Under the pieces are notes generated by a model. That model saw nothing but the letters and a program-made list of their open reading frames with translations. It made no database searches and had not been told where the DNA came from. Positions 43,974 to 53,699 of a stretch of DNA of 64,000 nucleotides are shown here, piece after piece. Positions within the stretch are counted from its first letter, which is position 1. Every line of letters starts with the position of its first letter. The DNA comes from Crossiella sp. S99.2. Lineage in GTDB: Bacteria > Actinomycetota > Actinomycetes > Mycobacteriales > Pseudonocardiaceae. The position numbers and the translations under genes were made by a program. The stretch lies in assembly GCF_023094165.1 (NCBI RefSeq), contig NZ_JALMDK010000001.1:186001-250000 (forward strand), read 5' to 3'.

Positions 43974-44732
43974 CTAGTTGACCGAGATCAGCAGTTCGGA
44001 CAGATTCTCGACCAAGCGCTCGGTGTCCGCCGGGGCGACCGTCGTGTATTGACCGATCGCGCGCACCGAGTAGCGGCCCTCGATGTTGTCCACCACGGAA
44101 ACCACGTGCTCAGCGCGGTTGCGCTCGCCCCAGTGGTCCCAGCCGGTGGCGCCGAACTGACCGCCGCGCAGCCGTTCCGCGCTGACCGTCTGGGCCAGCG
44201 CGCGGGCCGGTCCGGCCGGCATGCCGCCCAGCTCCAGCTGGTGCGCGAAGGCGTCGTAGGACTTGCCGGCGCGGGCCGCGGCGTACTGGAGCAGATCGTT
44301 GGGCACGGTGATCGAGTCGCCGTGGCCGGGCGGGTGCTCGGGCAGCAGCTCCACCGCGGCCTCGGGCATGGTGGTGGGGCCGATCTCGGAGATCCGGATC
44401 TGGTTGTCCATCACGCTGCCGCAGGCCACGAACTCGCCGCTGCCGGTGACCATGGCCCGCAGCGAACGCTCCCGGTCCAGGTTGAAGCGCAGGTCGATGG
44501 CGGTGCGCGGGCGGGCGAACTGGTGCAGCAGATCCGTGTACCAGGAATTGAGCTGACCGGGCCAGCCCAGGCCCTTGTCCGCCAGGCCCACCCAGGCCGA
44601 CCTGCGGATCTGCTCGGCCTCCTCGTCGGTGGCCGGATCGGGCACGACGTCGAGCACCAGCGGCCGGGCCCCCGGTGCGAGGTCTTCCCAGCTCACGAAA
44701 AACTCCATCGGCGTGAGCACGACCGCCGCCAT
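43974..44732 (-). CDS. EspG-family ESX secretion-associated protein
   Basis: 252 aa from ATG 44732 with GGAAGGAAGG upstream on the minus strand; the frame is open to 44804. EspG proteins are cytosolic chaperones that bind PE/PPE or related WXG100 substrates for type VII secretion. Family features: VVLTPMEFFVSWEDL at the start, then an alpha/beta layout with RAMVTGSGEFVACGSV and RYSVRAIGQYTTVAPADTERL at the end. No ESX, WXG100 or PE/PPE gene is nearby, so it is an orphan here. Confidence 0.8.
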   Translation of the reverse strand: MAAVVLTPMEFFVSWEDLAPGARPLVLDVVPDPATDEEAEQIRRSAWVGLADKGLGWPGQLNSWYTDLLHQFARPRTAIDLRFNLDRERSLRAMVTGSGEFVACGSVMDNQIRISEIGPTTMPEAAVELLPEHPPGHGDSITVPNDLLQYAAARAGKSYDAFAHQLELGGMPAGPARALAQTVSAERLRGGQFGATGWDHWGERNRAEHVVSVVDNIEGRYSVRAIGQYTTVAPADTERLVENLSELLISVN

Positions 44733-44810
44733 GGCCTTCCTTCCCTGTCTCCCACCAGGTTCAGACGGCCAACGGTACCCCCGAACAGGCGGCATCGGCC
44801 GCACAACGCG

Positions 44811-46796
44811 CTAATCCGCGCCAGCCCGCCGCCGGAACCGGCGCAGCCCGAGCACCAGGCCGAGCAGGAGCAGCCCGCCGCCCAGGGTCACCGCCACCGC
44901 CACCGGGTGCCCGCCGCCCTTGAGTTCGGCGGCCAGCCCGGGGTTCGCGCCGGTCTCCACCGCGTCCCGGCTGGGCGGGGCCGCACCGCCGACCAGGTAA
45001 CGCACGCTCGCCTCGGCCGAGTCCACCCTGGTCACCGTCTGCCGCGCGGTGATCGAACGCGCGCCGGGCTTGAGGTCGGCGCCGGGCCGCAGCCGCCACT
45101 GGCCGTCCGCGCCGACCATGGTCGACCCGGCGGGCACCCCGTCCACCGAGACGGTCACCAGCGCCTTGGGTTTGCCGGTGCCGGCGATCTGCGGCCGGGG
45201 CAGGTCGCCGTGGTCGCCCTGGCCGGGCGTGGTGATCACCGGTGGCGGCGGCATCACGGTGAAGTTGCCGACCGTTTCCGGGGACTCCTGCCCGTCCACG
45301 CTCTGCTTCAGCGCCACCTGATGCCCGCCGAGGCACAGCTTCTCCGGCAGCGTCAGCCGCCAGCGGCCCTCGCCGTCAGCGATGATCAGCACCGGTGGTT
45401 TGGCGTCCAGGCGCACGCTCACCCGCGCGCCGGGCCGGGCGGTGCCGTGCACCTCCGGCAGCGCCTCGGTGCCCCGGCTGCCGTCCAGCGGGCCCAGCAG
45501 CGTGGGCGCGCGCAGCCGCGGCTCGTCCGGGTCCAGGTAGGCCACCAGCTTGTCCCGGTTGGCATCGCGCGGCCGGGTGCGGTCCGGGGCCAGCTCGTCC
45601 ACATCGCGCACGCCGTCGGCGTCCGCGTCGCCCTCGGTGGTCAGCAGCCGCAGTTCGCCGCCGAAACTGGGCAGCACGTCCGCGGTCAGCGATTCGCCCA
45701 GCGCCAGCGTGGTCAGGCCGCTGGGGCCGGGCGCGGGGCGGCAGCGACCGGCGGCCGAGCCGAGGTGCGCGGCCGAGGTCCAGCCCAGGGCCGCGCCACC
45801 GGCCAGCAGCGCGCCGCCGCCGTCCACGCACAGCCCGTGCACCTCGAACCCGCGCAACGCCATCCCGCCGGACTCGCCGAGCCGCCACACCGAGCGCGGG
45901 GCGAACACCGTGCCGCAGGAGTAGCCCGCCCGGCCCGCCGCGCACACCTGGGCGCCGGGGATGGCCGCGGCGAGCGACTCGACCCGTTGCGCGCCACCGG
46001 GTCCGGCCACCTCGGGCAGCGGGGTGGCGTGCGGGTCGGCGATCCGGATCGAGGCCAGATCGTCGCCGGGGCCGTCGCCGTCCAGGGAGGCCAGGGTGAA
46101 CTTGTCCACCGAGCCCAGCGGGGCGCAGTGCGCCGGGCCGAGGGAGACCGCGCGGCCGAGCCGGTCCAGCGCGTTGAGGCCGTAGCCGCAGCCCTGGGCG
46201 CGCACCGCGGGCGGTTGCGGCGGCAGGTCGGTGTGCTCGACCCGCAGCGATACCCCGGGGCGGGGCAAGGAGTTCGCCAGCCTGCGGCCGATGGGGGAGT
46301 CGGCCAGCAGCAGGCGCAGGTTCCCGGCGCGCACGTCCGGGGTGATGCCGTAGACCGCGGCCCGCTCGGCCGGCGGCAGCGTGGCCGACCAGCGGGCCAC
46401 CGCGTCCACCGCCTGGTCCAGGGCCTCGGCGTTGACCGGCCGCACCTGCGCGCCCGCGCCGGCGATCCGGACCCGGTCCGCGGCAGCCTCGTCGGTGACC
46501 GCGACCCGCAGCCGCCGGTTGCCGGACTCGAACCAGGCGCCGCCGAAGGCCGAACCCAGTTCGGCGCGCAGCCGGTCGGCGGCGGCCGCGGCCTGCCGGG
46601 CCGCGCGGCCGTTGGCCAGGTAGGTCACCGGGTCCAGGCCGAGATCGCGGCGCAACGCCTGTTTCAGCTGCGGCGGCAGCGCCTCGGCGTGCGCGGCCAG
46701 CAACGCCTGCTCACCGGGCTGCTGCGCGGCCTGCGCAGGCATCGCACCCAGCACGAGCAGGCAGGCGGCTCCGGACAACCCAAGCGCCCTGCGCAT
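44811..46796 (-). CDS. Pseudoprotease paralogue of the S1 protease, membrane-anchored
   Basis: 661 aa from ATG 46796 (ribosome-binding site GAAGAAGG). Same domain plan as the neighbour at 46980: signal peptide, alpha-lytic-type pro-region (LRRDLGLDPVTYLANGRAAR), a trypsin-like domain, EF-hand-like DADADGVRDVDELAPD, two Ig-like domains and a C-terminal helix with an RRFRRR tail. His223 (GPAHC) and Asp245/246 are kept, but GDSGG is replaced by CVDGGGALL (Cys323, Gly326 at the Ser position) with three residues missing. It is therefore predicted inactive. The anchor has no LAKTG. Probably an inhibitor, decoy or binding protein; this is inference. Confidence 0.82.
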   Translation of the reverse strand: MRRALGLSGAACLLVLGAMPAQAAQQPGEQALLAAHAEALPPQLKQALRRDLGLDPVTYLANGRAARQAAAAADRLRAELGSAFGGAWFESGNRRLRVAVTDEAAADRVRIAGAGAQVRPVNAEALDQAVDAVARWSATLPPAERAAVYGITPDVRAGNLRLLLADSPIGRRLANSLPRPGVSLRVEHTDLPPQPPAVRAQGCGYGLNALDRLGRAVSLGPAHCAPLGSVDKFTLASLDGDGPGDDLASIRIADPHATPLPEVAGPGGAQRVESLAAAIPGAQVCAAGRAGYSCGTVFAPRSVWRLGESGGMALRGFEVHGLCVDGGGALLAGGAALGWTSAAHLGSAAGRCRPAPGPSGLTTLALGESLTADVLPSFGGELRLLTTEGDADADGVRDVDELAPDRTRPRDANRDKLVAYLDPDEPRLRAPTLLGPLDGSRGTEALPEVHGTARPGARVSVRLDAKPPVLIIADGEGRWRLTLPEKLCLGGHQVALKQSVDGQESPETVGNFTVMPPPPVITTPGQGDHGDLPRPQIAGTGKPKALVTVSVDGVPAGSTMVGADGQWRLRPGADLKPGARSITARQTVTRVDSAEASVRYLVGGAAPPSRDAVETGANPGLAAELKGGGHPVAVAVTLGGGLLLLGLVLGLRRFRRRAGAD

Positions 46797-46893
46797 CCCG
46801 CACCTTCTTCGCCACCACCCAAACCCGCCCATGACAACGGGAGTGGGCAAACGCTAGCCGCCCGAAGGGGCAGTTCCGCCGGTCGCTGCCGGG

Positions 46894-46904
46894 TTCGTTA
46901 CGAA
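46894..46904. promoter_or_regulatory. TTCGTTACGAA motif upstream of the pseudoprotease
   Basis: A near-palindrome 98-108 bases upstream of the start at 46796; the same 11-mer occurs 118-128 bases upstream of the active protease gene. In both promoters it is followed (minus strand) by GGAACTxC and GCTAGC elements. Confidence 0.45.
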
Positions 46905-46921
46905 GGTCGCGGTATGGCAAA

Positions 46922-46959
46922 GAAACGGGCGGCCGTCCCGGAGGACGACCGCCCGTTTC
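46922..46959 (-). terminator. Terminator of the S1 protease gene
   Basis: GAAACGGGCGGCCGTC pairs with GACGACCGCCCGTTTC (one mismatch), 6-nt loop, 21 bases after the protease stop; the minus strand continues with TTTGCC. Confidence 0.8.
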
Positions 46960-46979
46960 GCGGTGTTTACTCAGTTACT

Positions 46980-49079
46980 TCAGGACTGCACGCCCGCCTT
47001 GCGGCGGCGGAAGAACACCAGCAGCGCGATGCCACCGGCGACGGCCACGGCGCCACCGATCAGCATCGGCACCACGCCGTCCACACCGGTCTTGGCCAGG
47101 CCGCCGTTACCGCCGCCGTTGCCGGCGGGGCTGGTGGTCGGCGGGGCCGCGCCACCCTTGGTCAGCTCGTAGGCCACGGTGTCCGCGTCCGAGTCCACCT
47201 TGTCGATGGTCTGCTTGGCGGAGATGGTGTGCTTGCCCTTGGCCAGGTCAGCGGCCGGGGTGAGCGTCCACTTGCCGTCGGCGCCCACGGTGGTCTCGCC
47301 CAGCTTGGTCTCGCCGGCGGTCACCGTGACGGTGGCCTTGGCGGTGCCGGTGCCGGAGATGACCGGGCGGGCGTTCTCGCTCTTGGCGCCTTCCTTGGGC
47401 TCGGTGATGACCGGAGCCGCCGGAACGATGGTGAACTTGGACTTGACCTCGCGCGAGGTCAGCTCGCCGACCTTCTGCTTCAGGCCGACCTCGTGGTCGC
47501 CGTAGGCCAGTTCCGCGCCCGTGGCCTGCGTCCACTTGCCGCTCGCGTCAGCCTTGATCTCCGTGGTCTGGCCCTTGTAGGACAGGGTGACCGCGGCGTT
47601 GGGCTTGGCGGTGCCGGTGAGCACCGGCTTGCGCTCGGTGATCCGGGACTTGTCGGCCGGGCTGGTCAGCTTCGGCGCGGACAGGTTCGGCTCGTCGGCG
47701 TCACGGTAGGCGGCGACACCGTTGTTGTTGGTGTCCTTGATCTTGGTGATGTCGGCGTTCAGCTCGTCGATGTCGAGCACGCCGTCCTCGTCCACGTCAC
47801 CGTTGCTGGTCAGCACGGTGAGCTGGGCGTCGCCCTTGTGGTCGGGCAGGATGTCCCTGCCGACGAACTCGGCGTAGGAGCGGTCCTTCGGCTGGCCCGC
47901 GGTGGGGCACTTGTCGCCGGGGTTGGCCGCGCCGCCGGAGGTGATGCCCAGCGCCTTGGAACCCAGGACCACAGCGCCGCCGGAGTCACCCGGGATGCTG
48001 CAGGCGTCGTGCTGGAACAGCGAGAGCAGGTGGTTGCTGATCCGCACCTGCACGTCGACGTTGACCACGTTGCCGCACTGCCAGCCGGTGGTGCGGCCGG
48101 ACTTGCAGATCTCCTGGCCCTGGATCGGGTCGGTGACGCCGTCCAGCTTCAGGCCACTGCCGTTGTAGCGGTTGACCTCGGGCAGCAGCTTGTTGCCACC
48201 GTTGGTCACCTTGATGGTGGCCGAGTCGTCGCCGTCGGGGGCGTTGTCGAACCGGACGTTCTCGCCGAGACCGATGGCCTCGCCGACCGGGTTGCCCGCG
48301 CCCTTGATCTCGACGTTGACCTTGCGGCCGTCAAAGCCGTCGAAGCAGTGGCCGGCGGTGATGATCTGGCCACGGCCGAGCTTGTCCACGGCGTTGAAGC
48401 CGAGGGAGCAGAGCCGCAGGCTGCTGCCCGCGCCGGAGACGGTGTAGCCGTCGCCACCGCGGATGTCCTTCTCGGCCTGCAGCTCTTCCTGCTTGTGCCC
48501 GATCTCGACCTGGACGTTCACCTTGGGCAGCTCGGTGGCCAGGGCCTTGCCCGCCTCCGAGCTGGACAGGGTCACGCCCAGCTTGCCGTCCTTGGTGTCC
48601 ACCGCGACGGCCTGGAACGCGGCCTTCTTCTCGGCGGGCAGGGCCTTGACCCAGTTGCTGATGGTGTCCGCGGCGCGGTCGAGCGCGCTGGCGGAGACCC
48701 CACGCTGGTGCACCTCGCCACCGGCGGCCCGCACCTTGGCGGCCACGGCGGCGTCAGTGACCGCGACGTGCAGTTTCTTGCTGCTCTTGTCGAACCACGC
48801 GCCGCCGAACTTCTCGCCCAGCTCCTTGCGCAGTCGCGAACCGGCCAGCGCGGCCTTGTCCGCGGCCCGTGCGGTCGCCACGTACTCCTTGGCGTCCTTG
48901 CCGAGGTCGCGACGGATCGCTTCCTTCAGCTCGGCCGGCATGGACTGCACGACCGCGTCCGCGGTGACCTCGGTCGGCTGCGCGGGCGCCATGCCCGTGC
49001 TCAGCGCGGTGCCCAGCACCAGCACACCCGCCACCGAAACAGCGGCGCCCACCCTCCGGCGGAGGCTTGCCTTGCTCAT
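46980..49079 (-). CDS. Wall-anchored S1 serine protease (alpha-lytic/streptogrisin type)
   Basis: 699-aa secreted protease. Signal peptide (residues 1-34), a pro-region with IRRDLGKDAKEYVATARAAD, and a trypsin-like domain with His244 (ITAGHCF), Asp284/285 (DGDDSATI) and Ser366 (CSIPGDSGGAV): an intact triad. Then DVDEDGVLDIDELNAD, a thrombospondin-3-like Ca site, two Ig-like/Bap-type domains (KPVLTGTAKPNAAVTLSYKG and RPVISGTGTAKATVTVTAG), a Gly-rich spacer, LAKTGVDG, a helix and RRRK: a class E sortase signal. It is immediately upstream of its Ser-less paralogue, with a terminator between, so each has its own promoter. Confidence 0.9.
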   Translation of the reverse strand: MSKASLRRRVGAAVSVAGVLVLGTALSTGMAPAQPTEVTADAVVQSMPAELKEAIRRDLGKDAKEYVATARAADKAALAGSRLRKELGEKFGGAWFDKSSKKLHVAVTDAAVAAKVRAAGGEVHQRGVSASALDRAADTISNWVKALPAEKKAAFQAVAVDTKDGKLGVTLSSSEAGKALATELPKVNVQVEIGHKQEELQAEKDIRGGDGYTVSGAGSSLRLCSLGFNAVDKLGRGQIITAGHCFDGFDGRKVNVEIKGAGNPVGEAIGLGENVRFDNAPDGDDSATIKVTNGGNKLLPEVNRYNGSGLKLDGVTDPIQGQEICKSGRTTGWQCGNVVNVDVQVRISNHLLSLFQHDACSIPGDSGGAVVLGSKALGITSGGAANPGDKCPTAGQPKDRSYAEFVGRDILPDHKGDAQLTVLTSNGDVDEDGVLDIDELNADITKIKDTNNNGVAAYRDADEPNLSAPKLTSPADKSRITERKPVLTGTAKPNAAVTLSYKGQTTEIKADASGKWTQATGAELAYGDHEVGLKQKVGELTSREVKSKFTIVPAAPVITEPKEGAKSENARPVISGTGTAKATVTVTAGETKLGETTVGADGKWTLTPAADLAKGKHTISAKQTIDKVDSDADTVAYELTKGGAAPPTTSPAGNGGGNGGLAKTGVDGVVPMLIGGAVAVAGGIALLVFFRRRKAGVQS

Positions 49080-49196
49080 CTAGCTCCTTCCCCAGACCCC
49101 ACCATGACCCGATTGGGTTACCTCGGAGGGGTGACGCAGGGAAGCTAGCTGTAGTTCCCTCTACTTGGGACCGGGTTTGTGAAAAAAGGTGCGAAC

Positions 49197-49207
49197 TTCG
49201 TTACGAA
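49197..49207. promoter_or_regulatory. TTCGTTACGAA motif upstream of the S1 protease
   Basis: Same 11-mer as at 46894, embedded in the longer palindrome CTTCG-TTA-CGAAG (49196-49208), overlapping the stop codon of the upstream EAL gene. Shared by the paralogous protease genes. Confidence 0.45.
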
Positions 49208-51362
49208 GATTTGACTCGCCAGGCCGGGCCGCCGAAGGCCGCCGCCAGCTCGTCTGGCCTGCACGGCAGTCCGAAATGATCACCGACAGCAAGATCGGCT
49301 TCGGCTGCCAGCCAGAATTCTGCCTGCTCAGCGGTTGACACACCGTCCGCGATCACCTCGGTGGCACCGGCCCGGTGCGCCAGGCCGGGCAGCGCCCGCA
49401 GCGAATCGGCCACCGCCGGACCCGCGGTGCCCGCCCGGCCGAGAAGTTCACGGTTGAGCCGGACCGAGTTCACCGGAAGTTCGGTCAGCGTGGCCAGGTC
49501 GCCCGCGGCCAGCCCGAAGTCGCTGAGCACGGTGCGCACGCCGAGGTCGGCCAGCGTGCGCAGGTTGTCCCTGGCCTCGCCCCGGTCCGCGGTCAGCACC
49601 GGCGCGGGCAGTTCGACCAGCAGCTTGGTCGCCGGGAACGCGGTCTCCTTGAGCACGCCGACCACCCTGGTCACCAGGTCCGCGTCTGCCGCCTGGTGCG
49701 GGGTCAGGCTCAGCGCGAGCACCAGATCCCGGCCCAGCCGCTGCCGCCACCAGCCGGTCTGCCGGCAGCCGGCGCGCAGCAGCCACTCGCCCAGGTTGGC
49801 CATCAGTCCAGTCGACTCGGCCAGCTCCCGGCACCGCCGGTCCGGCAGCGGCCCGAGCTCCGGGTGCTCCCAGCTCAGCAACGCCTCCACCCCGAGCACC
49901 CGGCCGTCGGCCAACCGCACCAGCGGCCGGTACCTCGGTTCCACCGCGCCGTTCTCGAACGCGCCCGGCATCGAGGCGGCCAGCGCGTCCCGTTCCCGGT
50001 CCAGCCGGTCCTGCTCGGGATGCAGCTGCTCCCACTGCCCCGGTCCGTTGCCGCGGGCCCGGCGCAACGCCAGGTGCGCGCCGCGCAGCAGTTCGGCGGG
50101 CGTGCTCTCCGGCGGCGGCCGGTGCACCACGCCGATGCTGACCGAGGCGGCCAGCCCGTGCCCGTCCACGTAGGTCGGTTCGGCCAGCTCGCACCGGATC
50201 ATGTGCACCATGGTCATCGGGGCCGGGGTGCTGGAGCAGTTCTCCACCAGCACCGCGAACTCGGACCCGTCGATCCGCGCCACCATGGCCTTCTCCCCGG
50301 CCACCACCGTCTTGAGCCGCTGGGCGACCATCACCAGCAGGTGCTCGCCCGCGTGCTCGCCAAGACCGTCGCGGACCACCGCGAAGGCGTCCAGGCCGAG
50401 GTGGAACAGGGTGACGCCGTAGCGCGGATCCGCTTGGCGCAGCACGGATTCCAGGTGGGTGCCGAAGTACTGGCGGTTGGGCAGCCCGGTCAGCACGTCG
50501 TGCAGCGCCTGCCTGCTCAGCTCGTTCTGCAACAGCAGCAGTTCGGTGCCGTCCTCCACCACGGTGACGAACTGGCTGGCGCCTCGTCCTCGCCGCGCAG
50601 TAAAGAGGCGGTCAGCGAGACCATGGCGTGGTCGCCGTCCTGCAGCAGCAGTTTCTGCGACTGCTTGATCCGCTGCACCCGGCCGCTGAGCAGGGCCGCG
50701 TAGTCCTCGCGCAGCGCGGACGCGTGCTCGGGCGGGACCAGGTCGAACAGGTTGCGGCCGGTCAGCTCGGCCGCGGTGTGCCCGAGGATGGCGCCGACCG
50801 AGCCGTTCACCCGCAGCAGCGTGCCGTCCAGATCGGTGATCAGGATGCCGCTGGCCGAGCAGGTGGCGACCTCCTCGAACCGGGCCTCGGCCGCGCGCAG
50901 GTTCCACTTGGCGTCGCGCACCGCCTTGAGCAGCGAGAGTTTCATGCTCTCCTGCTGCTCCAGGGTGGCCCGCTGCGCGGCCGCGAGGAAACCGGCGGCC
51001 AGCGCGCCGAGCGTGCCCACCACGCGTTCGGCCGACTTGCCGCCGCGGAACTCCGGCAGCGCCAGCATGCCCTTGCCCAGGATGTCCATGGTCAGCGCCA
51101 GCGACTGCTGGCTGGCGCAGTTCAGCGCGACCAGCCGGGCGCCGGCCGCCTCGGCCGCCGCGTTGCCCGCCTGCTCGCTGTGCACCGTGGCGCACAAGGT
51201 GTCCAGCAGCCCGGCCAGTTCGTCCTCGAACTCGGTGTGCACCAGCGGCACATAGTCGGTTTCGGCCAGCACGTAGGCCCATTTGCGCGCGAGGGTGCGG
51301 CGCTTGCGCCGCCAATCCTCCGGCGGCGGCGCCGGGCTCGTCTGCAGGCCGAGATCCGGCAT
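49201..51362 (-). pseudogene. PAS-GGDEF-EAL protein gene, frameshifted
   Basis: Reading from ATG 51362 gives an N-terminal helical domain (about 150 aa) and a PAS domain (FEEVATCSASGILITDLDGT, GHTAAELTGRNLFDLVPPEH). At about 50580-50590 the frame must shift by one base (a missing base) to continue QFVTVVEDGTELLLLQNEL, GGDEF-like (VARIDGSEFAVLVE, degenerate DGSEF) and EAL-like (VLGVEALLSWEHP; DFGLAAGDLATL instead of DDFGTGYSS). Without the shift the protein ends at 50517. Both c-di-GMP domains look degenerate, suggesting a sensor. A true mutation or sequencing error cannot be separated here. It lies seven bases after the DUF574 methyltransferase gene. Confidence 0.75.
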
Positions 51363-51369
51363 GGGTCGC

Positions 51370-52185
51370 TCAGCGCTTCCTGGCCACGCCGGCGTAGGTG
51401 TATTCGTTGCTCGACGGATCGGCGATGGCGCCCGGACCGTCGGCCCGCCAGTCGGCACAGCCGACCAGCCCCGGCTCGACCAGCTCGAAGTCGCCGAACA
51501 TGGTCATGATCTCCTCGTAGGAGCGCGGGGTGACCTGGTCCGCGCTGCGGGAGAGCCGGATGGCGTCGCCGAGGTCTTCGAGGTCCTGCTTCTGCTCGTC
51601 GTGAGTGGCGTGGGTGAGCGCGAGGTGGCTGCCGGGCGCGAGCAGATCACGGTAGTGGCGCATCAGCTCGGCGGGATTGGACTCATCCGGCAGCCAGTGC
51701 AGCACCAGCATGAACAGCAGGCCGACCGGCTGGGAGAAGTCGAGCAGCTGCCGGACCGCGGGGCTGCCGACGACCAGCTCGAAGTCGCGCATGTCCGCGT
51801 GCACCACGCCGGTGCCGGGCGTGTGCTCCAGCATCAGCTGGCTGTGCGCGACCGCGACCGGATCGCGGTCCAGGTAGACCACCCGGCAGGCCGGGTCGAT
51901 CCGCTGCGCGATCTCGTGCACGTTGCCCACGGTCGGGATGCCCGAGCCGATGTCCAGGAACTGCCGGATCCCTTGTGCCATCAGGTGCCGGACCGCCCTG
52001 GCCATGAAGGCGCGGTTGAGCCGGGCCACCCGGCGCAGGCTGGGTGCGATGCGCTGCAACGTCTCGGCGGTGGCGCGATCCACCGCGAAGTTGTGGCTGC
52101 CGCCGAGCACGTAGTCGTAGACCCGGGCGATGCTCGGCGTCGTTATGTCGACGCCGGCCGGGACCCAGTCCTGCGTCCGCGTCAC
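51370..52185 (-). CDS. SAM-dependent methyltransferase, DUF574 type
   Basis: 271 aa from GTG 52185 (GAGGTG upstream on the minus strand); the frame extends to 52338 without conserved sequence. The family (PF04672) is abundant in streptomycetes and relatives. Seen: ITTPSIARVYDYVLGGSHNF at the start, typical of the family, QFLDIGSGIPTVGNVHE as SAM motif I, VVYLDRDPVAVAH, and VLHWLPDE. Substrate unknown. It is upstream of the PAS-GGDEF-EAL gene on the same strand and divergent from the P450 gene. Confidence 0.85.
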   Translation of the reverse strand: MTRTQDWVPAGVDITTPSIARVYDYVLGGSHNFAVDRATAETLQRIAPSLRRVARLNRAFMARAVRHLMAQGIRQFLDIGSGIPTVGNVHEIAQRIDPACRVVYLDRDPVAVAHSQLMLEHTPGTGVVHADMRDFELVVGSPAVRQLLDFSQPVGLLFMLVLHWLPDESNPAELMRHYRDLLAPGSHLALTHATHDEQKQDLEDLGDAIRLSRSADQVTPRSYEEIMTMFGDFELVEPGLVGCADWRADGPGAIADPSSNEYTYAGVARKR

Positions 52186-52347
52186 GGAAAAACACCTCGA
52201 TTCGTAGCGGTGACCAGCATAGCGAGATTTGGTGCCCGAGTTGATGATCGACCAATGGGATGACGCCCCACTCGGACGGGTACTGTCGCCTGCGGCCGAA
52301 TGGGCCCTAGTGTGGCCACTTCCCCTTTCCCGGCGCAAGGAGTGCGA

Positions 52348-53664
52348 ATGCCCGTCCGGGTGGCACCCGGTCAGTGGCCGTTACTTGGGCACACACCGGC
52401 CTTGCTACGCAGAAAATTCAGGTTCACCTCGGGACTCCGCGATCATGGCGACGTTGTCAAGCTGTATCTGGGACCACTCCAGGCTTATTTCATCACAAGT
52501 CCTGAACTGGTCCACCGCGTACTGGTAACGGACGGCGCGAGTTTCGGAAAAGGCGCCATGTTCGACAAGTTCCGGCCTTACATGGGTAACGGCCTGGCGA
52601 TGTCGGACGGCGCGTTCCACCGGCGCCAGCGCAAGCTCATCCTGCCCGCCTTCCGCCAGGGGCGGATCGAGCACTACGCCGGGAACATGGTGCGGGCGGC
52701 CACCGAGCTGACCGGCTCCTGGCGGCCGGGCGAGGTCCGGCTGGTCGACGCCGACATGCAGGGTCTGGCGGTCACCATCGTCGGCGCCGCGTTGTTCGCC
52801 ACCGAACTGGGCGGGCCCGCGATCGAGGAGTCCCGCCGGTCCATCCCGGTGATCGTCAAACAAGGCATCATCCGGGCGCTCTCGCCCAACTTCGTCGAGC
52901 GCCTGCCGATCCCGGGCAACCGGGCCTTCGACGCCGCGATCAGCCGGATGCGCGAGGTGGTCACCCAGGTCATCACCAGCTGGGACGGCGTCGACCACGG
53001 CGATCTGCTGTCCCTGCTGCTACTGGCCAGGGATGCCGACACCGGCGAGGGCATGACCGAGCAGCAGGTCTTCGACGAGGTCATCACGCTGCTCACCGCG
53101 GGCATCGAGACCAGCGCGCTCGCGCTGGGCTGGATCTTCCACGAACTGGGCCGCAACTCCGAGGTCGAGGCGCGGCTGCACGCCGAACTGGACGAGGTGC
53201 TGGGCGGCCGCCCGGTGACCTTCGCCGACCTGCCCCGGCTGGAGTACACCCGGCGGGTGGCCACCGAGGGCCTGCGGATGTACTCGCTCTGGCTGCTGAT
53301 GCGGCGGGCCAACCGCGAGGTCGACCTCGGCGGGCTGCGCCTGCGACCGGGCGATGAGGTCATCGTCAGCCCGTACACCATGCATTTCGACGATCGGTCC
53401 TTCCCTGACCCGGATCGGTTCGACCCGGACCGATGGTCGCCCGAACGGACGGCCGCGGTGCCCGAGGGCGCGTACATCCCGTTCGGCGCCGGCATCCGGC
53501 AGTGCATCGGAAACTCTTTCGCGCTGACCGAGCTGCTGACCGCGATCGCCACGGTCGCCGCGCAATGGCGACTCGTTCCGGTGCCGGATCGGCCGGTGCG
53601 GGTGAAGTTCACCAACGCGCCGTACCCGAACGCCCTGCCGATGACGGCAGTTCCACGCCATTAG
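52348..53664 (+). CDS. Cytochrome P450
   Basis: 438-aa soluble haem monooxygenase. Haem motif FGAGIRQCIG with Cys about residue 386; I-helix TAGIETSA with the acid/threonine pair as E-T; K-helix EGLR; and the PERF-like FDPDRWSPER. ATG 52348 has AAGGAG upstream. It resembles CYP family members that act on terpenes or fatty acids more than the short class I macrolide enzymes, but the substrate is unknown. No ferredoxin gene adjacent. The lipase-like gene follows 35 bases later and may process the same compound. Confidence 0.9.
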   Translation: MPVRVAPGQWPLLGHTPALLRRKFRFTSGLRDHGDVVKLYLGPLQAYFITSPELVHRVLVTDGASFGKGAMFDKFRPYMGNGLAMSDGAFHRRQRKLILPAFRQGRIEHYAGNMVRAATELTGSWRPGEVRLVDADMQGLAVTIVGAALFATELGGPAIEESRRSIPVIVKQGIIRALSPNFVERLPIPGNRAFDAAISRMREVVTQVITSWDGVDHGDLLSLLLLARDADTGEGMTEQQVFDEVITLLTAGIETSALALGWIFHELGRNSEVEARLHAELDEVLGGRPVTFADLPRLEYTRRVATEGLRMYSLWLLMRRANREVDLGGLRLRPGDEVIVSPYTMHFDDRSFPDPDRFDPDRWSPERTAAVPEGAYIPFGAGIRQCIGNSFALTELLTAIATVAAQWRLVPVPDRPVRVKFTNAPYPNALPMTAVPRH

Positions 53665-53699
53665 TTGCTTCGCAAATCATCCATTCGGAGGTTTTTCCC

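Noticed and set aside
44811..46796. Active S1 protease
   Set aside because: The GDSGG nucleophile motif is replaced by DGGG with a short deletion; no other Ser is in place.
43956..49148. 1730-codon plus-strand open frame opposite EspG and the proteases
   Set aside because: It spans several minus-strand genes with signal peptides, catalytic motifs and terminators; the plus frame is a GC shadow.
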